A stretch of DNA of 45,597 nt, from NCBI GenBank assembly GCA_025965315.1, contig JAOPXD010000073.1, positions 1-45,597 of the forward strand, written 5' to 3'. Every line of letters starts with the position of its first letter. Position 1 is the first letter of the stretch. The DNA comes from Marmoricola sp. GTDB lineage: Bacteria > Actinomycetota > Actinomycetes > Propionibacteriales > Nocardioidaceae. The position numbers and the translations under genes are program-made. The notes beneath the pieces were generated by a model that worked only from the letters and a program-made list of their open reading frames with translations, was not told where the DNA came from and ran no database searches. Below are positions 40,176-45,597 of this stretch, piece by piece.

Positions 40176-40970
40176 GTGCTCCTGACCATGCTCCGGCCCA
40201 AGTACTGGGGCGGGCACCTGGCGGTGCTGCTCTGCATCGCTGCCGCCGCCGGGCTCGGTCTCTGGCAGCTCGACGCCTGGCACATCCACCGCGTCGACGC
40301 CGCCCGGGACATCTCGGCCAGGGCCCCGGTAGCGCTGGACAAGGTCATGGGCGGGGACAGCACGTTCCCGGGCCGTTCGGTCGGCCAGCAGGTCACCTTC
40401 CACGGCACCTGGGTCGGGTCGTCCACGCTGTACGTCTCGGACCGCTACTTCGGCTCGAAGCACGGGTACTGGGTGATGACGCCGGTCCTGGTCGACGGCA
40501 CCAAGTCCGCGATGCCGCTGGTCCGTGGCTGGAGCCCGACGCACACCTCGACGATCCCGACAGGGGCCGTCACGATCACCGGCTGGTTGCAGCCCACCGA
40601 GGGCCTCGGGTCGTTCGACTCGACCCCGGACAACGACGTGATCCCGATGATGCGGATCGCCAGCATCGTCCAGCACGTGCCGGACGATCTCTACAGCGGC
40701 TTCGTGATCGCGCACGTGTCGAAGAGCGACCTCGGTCCGTCCCAAGCCGGGCTCACCTCGATCGACGGGGCCGTCGACCCGGACGTCTCCGGGTTCACCG
40801 GCCTGCGCAACTTCCTGTATGCGATCGAGTGGTGGTTCTTCGGCGGCTTCGCGATCTTCGTCTGGTACCGCTGGTGCGTGGACACCTACCAGCTCGACAC
40901 CGCCGCGCCGGTCGAGGACGACGAGGACGCGGAGAAGAACGAGGAGATCCCGGAAGACGTCGACGCGTGA
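40176..40970 (+). CDS. SURF1 family cytochrome oxidase assembly protein
   Basis: 264 aa from GTG 40176 (ATG 40188 possible). An N-terminal transmembrane helix (YWGGHLAVLLCIAAAAGLGLWQL) is followed by a periplasmic-side domain with the SURF1 motifs GQQVTFHGTWV and GYWVMTPVLVDG...LVRGW. A C-terminal helix follows (NFLYAIEWWFFGGFAIFVWYRWC) and an acidic tail. SURF1 helps insert heme a into cytochrome c oxidase. It overlaps the cobQ start by GTGA. Confidence 0.92.
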   Translation: MLLTMLRPKYWGGHLAVLLCIAAAAGLGLWQLDAWHIHRVDAARDISARAPVALDKVMGGDSTFPGRSVGQQVTFHGTWVGSSTLYVSDRYFGSKHGYWVMTPVLVDGTKSAMPLVRGWSPTHTSTIPTGAVTITGWLQPTEGLGSFDSTPDNDVIPMMRIASIVQHVPDDLYSGFVIAHVSKSDLGPSQAGLTSIDGAVDPDVSGFTGLRNFLYAIEWWFFGGFAIFVWYRWCVDTYQLDTAAPVEDDEDAEKNEEIPEDVDA

Positions 40971-42481
40971 GCGGACTGCTCGTCGCCGGGACCACCTCGG
41001 ACGCCGGCAAGAGCATCGTGGTCACCGGGCTGTGCCGGGCGCTGCTCCGCCGCGGCGTGAAGATCGCGCCGTACAAGGCGCAGAACATGTCGAACAACTC
41101 GATGGTCTGCGCCGACGGGCAGGGCTCCTGGTCCGAGATCGGACGGGCCCAGTGGATCCAGGCGCGCGCCGCCGGCGCAGAACCCGAAGCCGCGATGAAC
41201 CCGGTGCTGCTCAAGCCCGGCGGCGACAACCGCAGTCACCTGGTCGTGATGGGCAGACCCGCGGGCGAGGTCACCGCCGACAGCTGGACCTCGGGACGGG
41301 CCGGGCTCGCGACCGCGGCCCATGCGGCGTACGACGACCTCGCGAGCCGGTACGACGTGATCGTCGCCGAAGGCGCCGGGAGCCCGACCGAGATCAACCT
41401 GCGCACCGGCGACTACGTGAACATGGGCCTGGCCCGGCACGCCGACCTGCCGACCGTCGTGGTCGGTGACATCGACCGGGGCGGGCTGTTCCCGGCGCTG
41501 TTCGGGACGGTGGCGCTCCTCGAACCGGCCGACCAGGCGCTGATCGCCGGCTTCATCGCGAACAAGTTCCGCGGGGACCTCGGACTGCTGCAGCCCGGGA
41601 TCGACGACCTCACCCGGCTGACCGGCCGGCCGACGTACGGGGTGCTGCCCTGGCACCCGGAGCTCTGGCTGGACTCCGAGGATGCCCTCGACCTGGACGG
41701 ACGCCGGGCCCGGGACGGCGAGCGGCTGCGGGTGGCCGTGATCCGGCTCCCGCGGATCAGCAACTTCACCGACGTGGATGCCCTGGGCCTCGAGCCCGAC
41801 GTCGACGTCTCGTTCGCGGCGTCGCCGCGGGACCTGAACGGCGCTGACCTGGTGGTGCTCCCGGGGACCCGCGCGACGCTGGACGACCTGGCCTGGCTGC
41901 GCAGCCGCGGGCTGGACCAGGCGGTGCTCGAGCACGCTGCCAGCGGACGGGCCGTGCTCGGGATCTGTGGCGGCGCGCAGATGCTGGGGCGGAGCATCGA
42001 GGACCCGGACGGCATCGAGAGCGCCGCCGGTGCTGCCGTACCCGGACTCGGCCTGCTGGACGTGACCGCGATCTTCGGCGCGGAGAAGGTGCTGGGCCTG
42101 CCGGCAGGGACCGGGTGGGGTCAGCCGGTGACGGGGTACGAGATCCACCACGGTCGGCTTGCCTTGACCAGCGGCGACGACTTCCCCGGGGGCGTGCGTG
42201 CAGGGGCGGTGTTCGCGACGATGTGGCACGGCAGCCTGGAGAGCGACGGGTTCCGGCAGGCGTTCCTGGCCGAGGTCGCTGCGACCGCCGGCGTCGACCG
42301 GGTCGCTTCGGACGTGGTTTTCGCCGAACGACGGGAGGCCCGTCTCGATCTGCTCGGCGACCTGGTGACCGAGCACCTCGACGTGGACGCGCTCCTGGAG
42401 CTCGCGACCACCGGTGTGCCCGCCGGACTCCCGGTGCTGCCCCCCGCCGGCTCAACCGGGGAGCGCCCTCAGAACGAGTAG
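40967..42481 (+). CDS. cobQ: cobyric acid synthase
   Basis: 504 aa from GTG 40967. The N-terminal synthetase domain shows LLVAGTTSDAGKSIVVTGLCRAL (ATP loop), PYKAQNMSNNSMVC and MNPVLLKPGGDNRSHLVVMG. The C-terminal class-I glutamine amidotransferase has catalytic Cys in LGICGGAQMLG and GYEIHHGR. It amidates adenosylcobyrinic acid a,c-diamide in the cobalamin pathway. Complete length. Its last 13 bp overlap the convergent membrane-protein gene. Confidence 0.95.
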   Translation: MSGLLVAGTTSDAGKSIVVTGLCRALLRRGVKIAPYKAQNMSNNSMVCADGQGSWSEIGRAQWIQARAAGAEPEAAMNPVLLKPGGDNRSHLVVMGRPAGEVTADSWTSGRAGLATAAHAAYDDLASRYDVIVAEGAGSPTEINLRTGDYVNMGLARHADLPTVVVGDIDRGGLFPALFGTVALLEPADQALIAGFIANKFRGDLGLLQPGIDDLTRLTGRPTYGVLPWHPELWLDSEDALDLDGRRARDGERLRVAVIRLPRISNFTDVDALGLEPDVDVSFAASPRDLNGADLVVLPGTRATLDDLAWLRSRGLDQAVLEHAASGRAVLGICGGAQMLGRSIEDPDGIESAAGAAVPGLGLLDVTAIFGAEKVLGLPAGTGWGQPVTGYEIHHGRLALTSGDDFPGGVRAGAVFATMWHGSLESDGFRQAFLAEVAATAGVDRVASDVVFAERREARLDLLGDLVTEHLDVDALLELATTGVPAGLPVLPPAGSTGERPQNE

Positions 42482-44874
42482 CCGTGCACCGCGAAGATCA
42501 CCGCGGTGACCACCAGGCCGCCTCCGGCGAGCTGGAGCTCCCACGACGACGGCTCGATCTCGCGATCGGGACCGCGCACCGCCTTGGCGATGCCGAGCGC
42601 GCTCGGGACCAGGGCCGCGACCAGGAACGCGTCCCGCAGCGCTGTCGTGTGGCCGGTGGCGTGCGACACGGCAGCGGCAACCAGCGCGGTCCCGGCGGCG
42701 ACCAGGATCAGGATCTCGGTCAGTCCGGTCGGCAGCGGTAGCGAGCTCGGCCAGTAGATCTCGGTCTTCTTGATCAGCACCGCGACGACGTCCGGCAGGA
42801 CCATCAGCACGATCCCGGCCACCCACTGCCAGCAGGTACCGACGAAGACGTGACCGACGAAGGCGAACACGGCCACCCGGACGACGACGCCGCCGAGGCT
42901 GAGCAGGGCGTTGGGCCGCGGGAGCTCGTCGGGAACCTCGGTGTGCCGCAACCGCTCGGGCCACCACACGTCGGCCAGGTGCTCGACCAGGACCCGTCCG
43001 CCGATCGCGAGCCCGGCGACCAGGCCGATCAGCTTCGAGTTCGTCGGGATCCCGGTGGCAACTCCGGCGAAAGCGTTCATCGACGCGGCCAGCTCGTGAG
43101 CGAGCCACCCGGTGACCACGCCGGCGATGACGACGTCACCGAGGACGTCCCAGCGGTAGCGCCAGCCGTCGCCCGGACGACGGAACGGCCGGAGCATGCT
43201 GCCGACGAACGGCAGTGCGGTCCACAGGAACCCGACGCCGATGATGACGGTCGCACCGTGGGCGGTGAGCCCGGAGAGCGCGAGCAGCCCGAAGACCACG
43301 CTGGCCGCGAAGCCGGCGAACGCGTCGAAGCAGGAGAGCACCAGGACGGCGATCAGCAGGCTGGTCGAGGGGGGCAGCGGGTGACCGTTGGTCTGGTTCG
43401 CGGCGAGCCCGCCGAGAACCACGCCGGCGACCGGGCCCAGCCACCACAGCGACCCGAACATGGCCCGGATGACGGTTCCGTCGACGGCGAGCCGTCCGAG
43501 GAACGCGCTCCGGGCGGCGATCAGCGGCGGCGCCGTACGGCTCCAGAAGTCGGTGAAGTCGTGGCCGAACGCCGCCCAGGTCGGGGAGTGGTCACCGCGT
43601 CCGACCCGTTCGACCCGGGCCCGGTAGGCCAGCGTCTCCTCGGCGTCCTCGTCGGAGAACGCGACCGACGAGCCGGTGGTGATGGCCGACATGGTCCGCG
43701 GCCGCGCCACTGTGATCAGCGCCAGCGCCAGGATCAGCAGCGCGAGCAGGTGGTTGCGGTCCGAGGACGACGAACCTCCTGATCTGGGGGTGTCCGAGTG
43801 CGTCGTCGTGGTCGGCGGTGCTTCGGTCGGAGTGGCCGTGGGCGTCGGGGTCGGTGTCGGGGTGGCGGTCGCCGTCGTGGACGGCGTCGCGCCCTTCAGG
43901 ACCACGGTGTAGCTCGCCGGTGCCGACGGCAGGGTCGGGTGCGCCGGGTCGATGACCCGAGCGACGATCCGGTGCTTGCCGGCCGGGAAGCTCTCCGGCA
44001 GCTTGCAGGACCAGCCGCCGCCCGCGCGCGTCGTGCAGGTCGCTGTCGGGTGGCTCCAGTCGAGGGCGCCGGAGGGGTCGACGAGCAGCTGGACCTTCAG
44101 GCCGCCCGCCGAGGCGCGGCCGGTGATCACCAGCGGCTGCTTGGCGACCGCGACCTTGTGAGGGCTGGTGAAGGTGGGCTTGGCCGGGGCGATCGGCGTA
44201 CTGGCACCGACGACCTGGACCGAGGTCGAGGCCGAGCGCGAGGTGTGTCCGCCGGACTCGGTCACGCTGACGGAGTACGTCGCGCTCGCTGCGCCGGTGG
44301 AGGAGGAGCTGAGCGTGCAGGTGTAGCTGCTGCCGCTGAGGCTGCAGCTGGACCCGCTCTGGCCCAGGACGACGCTGCCGCCGCTGGTGACGGTGGCGTG
44401 CACGCTGAAGTCGCTGGCACCGGAGACGTGGTCGTAGCTGCCGCGGACCTGGAAGCTCTGGCCGGCGTTGACCGAGGCCGTGTGGCTGGAGATGCCGAAG
44501 GCGCTGGAGACGTTCGCGGACCGGGTGACGGTGCGGGTGCTGTGCCCGCCGCCGCTGGCGTGGGCGGAGACGCTGACCGAGCCCGGGCTGAGTCGTCCTC
44601 CGGAGAACGAGCAGTGCCAGGTCCCGAGCCCCTTGATCGCCCCTGCCGCGCGGCAGGACATCGCCCGGGAACCGATCCCGACGTTCGAGATCGTCGCCGA
44701 GACCCGGCTGTTGTCGAGGTTGTTGAAGACCACGGCGGTGTAGGTCCGCGGTTGGTGGGCGTAGCTGGTCGATGACACGAAGACGCCCGGATCCGTCGCG
44801 CTGGCAGAGGCTGCGGCAGGCAGGCCGAGAACCACCGTCGCGGCGAGGAGGAGTCCCGCGAGCGTTCTGGTCAT
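42469..44874 (-). CDS. large membrane protein with secreted Ig-like ectodomain
   Basis: 801 aa from ATG 44874, with AAAGGGAA upstream. Signal peptide (MTRTLAGLLLAATVVLGLPAAASA). An ectodomain of two Ser/Thr-rich beta modules (about 30-230) with paired Cys and an Ig-like domain (235-335) follows. Then come a PTPTPT-type Pro/Thr linker (342-370) and a transmembrane helix (about 383-400). After a cytoplasmic stretch with SVAFSDEDAEETLAYRARVERVG, the C-terminal half has about eight hydrophobic helices. No transporter or enzyme motif recognised. The combination suggests an envelope protein with a sensing or anchoring ectodomain; function unknown. Confidence 0.75.
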   Translation of the reverse strand: MTRTLAGLLLAATVVLGLPAAASASATDPGVFVSSTSYAHQPRTYTAVVFNNLDNSRVSATISNVGIGSRAMSCRAAGAIKGLGTWHCSFSGGRLSPGSVSVSAHASGGGHSTRTVTRSANVSSAFGISSHTASVNAGQSFQVRGSYDHVSGASDFSVHATVTSGGSVVLGQSGSSCSLSGSSYTCTLSSSSTGAASATYSVSVTESGGHTSRSASTSVQVVGASTPIAPAKPTFTSPHKVAVAKQPLVITGRASAGGLKVQLLVDPSGALDWSHPTATCTTRAGGGWSCKLPESFPAGKHRIVARVIDPAHPTLPSAPASYTVVLKGATPSTTATATPTPTPTPTATPTEAPPTTTTHSDTPRSGGSSSSDRNHLLALLILALALITVARPRTMSAITTGSSVAFSDEDAEETLAYRARVERVGRGDHSPTWAAFGHDFTDFWSRTAPPLIAARSAFLGRLAVDGTVIRAMFGSLWWLGPVAGVVLGGLAANQTNGHPLPPSTSLLIAVLVLSCFDAFAGFAASVVFGLLALSGLTAHGATVIIGVGFLWTALPFVGSMLRPFRRPGDGWRYRWDVLGDVVIAGVVTGWLAHELAASMNAFAGVATGIPTNSKLIGLVAGLAIGGRVLVEHLADVWWPERLRHTEVPDELPRPNALLSLGGVVVRVAVFAFVGHVFVGTCWQWVAGIVLMVLPDVVAVLIKKTEIYWPSSLPLPTGLTEILILVAAGTALVAAAVSHATGHTTALRDAFLVAALVPSALGIAKAVRGPDREIEPSSWELQLAGGGLVVTAVIFAVHGYSF

Positions 44875-45074
44875 CTGTTCCCTTTGCATTTGCGAAGACA
44901 CGGGTCAGGAGGATCTTCCCGCGTCGAAGGGCCGATCGGCGTCGTTTCGGGCGTTCAACACCGGCTAAATCCGGCAGAACCGACTGTGACGGCCCGTGGC
45001 GGCGGGGAATTGCGCCGGCGGCCGCGCGGGATCCTCCTGCAGCTGTTCACCGAGTGCCGGGTACCTTCGGGGGC

Positions 45075-45446
45075 GTGAAGCCCCTCCTGACCGCCTACAC
45101 GGTGCTGGCCACCGTGGTTGGTTGCTCGATCATCACGCTTGTGTTGGTCGGCGTCCCGCTGCAGTACATCCACGAGATCTGGCCGGGCACGCTCCCGGTG
45201 GGGACGCACGGCTGGAAGGCCGGCTCCGACATCAACATGTACCTCGGAGTTGTGCACGGGTGCATCTTCATGGTGTTCGTGCTGGTCGCGTTCATGCTCT
45301 CGGTGCGGCTGCGCTGGCCGATCGTGTTCACGATCGTCACCCTGGCGTGCGGAACGATCCCGTTCCTCAGCTTCTGGGCCGAGCGCCGCGCGATCCTGCG
45401 GGCACGCGTCGACATCGCCGCCGCCGAAGCAGCGGAAGCCGTCTGA
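45075..45446 (+). CDS. DUF3817 family integral membrane protein
   Basis: 123 aa from GTG 45075. Three hydrophobic helices with the DUF3817 pattern: LLTAYTVLATVVGCSIITLVL, PLQYIHEIWPG (conserved polar block), VVHGCIFMVFVLVAFML and a terminal helix FTIVTLACGTIPFLSFWAERR. The family is widespread in actinobacteria with no known function. Apparently a single gene. Confidence 0.85.
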   Translation: MKPLLTAYTVLATVVGCSIITLVLVGVPLQYIHEIWPGTLPVGTHGWKAGSDINMYLGVVHGCIFMVFVLVAFMLSVRLRWPIVFTIVTLACGTIPFLSFWAERRAILRARVDIAAAEAAEAV

Positions 45447-45450
45447 CTGC

Positions 45451-45597
45451 TCAGTCGGGCGGTTCGACGACCGGGTCCGGCCCGGTCTCGGCATCGGTCG
45501 GAGCGTCGGGGTCGGTGCGGACCCGGCGCCGGCGACGGGGCTCGGGCGACTTCGCCGCCTCGGTGAGGACCTCGTCGAAGAACGAGCTCAGCGTGTC
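45451..45597 (-). CDS. 3' end of an unidentified gene (partial)
   Basis: 48 C-terminal residues (DTLSSFFDEVLTEAAK..PRRRRRVRTD..PDAPTDAETGPDPVVEPPD) ending at TGA 45451-45453. The tail has a basic run followed by an acidic, Pro-rich end. Too short to identify; the gene continues past the window edge. Confidence 0.75.
   Translation of the reverse strand, partial: DTLSSFFDEVLTEAAKSPEPRRRRRVRTDPDAPTDAETGPDPVVEPPD

Noticed and set aside
40886-42376. long minus-strand open frame opposite cobQ
   Set aside because: Mirror frame of a clear cobyric acid synthase; no ribosome-binding site or domain.
1-45597. CRISPR array or insertion sequence
   Set aside because: No regularly spaced direct repeats with unique spacers and no transposase frame or terminal inverted repeats were found on either strand.

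Overview
The window comes from a high-GC actinobacterium, most likely a Nocardioides-like member of the Propionibacteriales. The evidence is strong GC bias at third codon positions, many GTG starts with GTGA/ATGA stop-start overlaps, DUF4192, DUF2510 and DUF3817 proteins, and KstR-like operator sites. The genus is an inference.

Layout. A tRNA-Ala(TGC) gene lies at 51-126. Its 3' 47 bp (80-126) recur exactly at 31757-31803, beside a tyrosine integrase (30433-31605, minus). Everything between is therefore a roughly 31.7-kb integrative island that restored the tRNA 3' end on insertion. Paired copies of a 10-mer, CGTGGGGAAT, lie inside both ends and look like integrase arm sites. From 31804 onward is ordinary, visibly more GC-rich chromosome.

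Island, left to right: (1) a secreted CHAP-like amidase with a lectin-like propeller, an orphan WapI-type immunity protein and an unknown protein. (2) A leftward phage/plasmid-like module (second tyrosine integrase, small basic protein, DUF932, DUF4192) with an intrinsic terminator before most genes. (3) A type I restriction-modification operon, hsdM-hsdS-hsdR, in which hsdM has a one-base deletion near its 3' end. (4) A divergent locus: a winged-helix regulator facing a two-gene operon of a small helical protein and a 635-aa fusion of an HExxH metallopeptidase-like domain to a dCTP-deaminase/dUTPase-fold domain. This is the best candidate for an undescribed defence system. (5) An accessory stretch with a zinc-ribbon membrane protein, a 670-aa protein ending in a HEPN-like R-x4-H motif, a second CHAP protein, a STAND (NB-ARC/TPR) NTPase and several unknowns. 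A repeated imperfect palindrome falls between the units. (6) An XRE regulator and two promoters sharing one operator, driving a DUF2510 membrane protein and a lipoprotein. (7) The replication/excision/integration module at the right end.

Chromosome after the island: secreted proteins (beta-helix, GH18-like, class E/F sortase), a DUF1295 steroid-reductase-like enzyme and an FAD oxidoreductase, a cupin, a Phd/PIN toxin-antitoxin pair, an SDR, a metallo-beta-lactamase-fold hydrolase, SURF1, cobyric acid synthase, a large membrane protein and a DUF3817 protein. Two identical palindromes matching the KstR consensus precede the DUF1295 and SDR genes and suggest sterol-linked control.

Functional reading: the island is a defence-rich mobile element (type I R-M, STAND NTPase, HEPN candidate, nucleotide-metabolism/peptidase fusion) with its own integration, excision and putative replication genes. 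No capsid, tail or conjugation genes were seen, so it is probably a satellite-like or mobilisable island rather than a complete phage or self-transmissible element.
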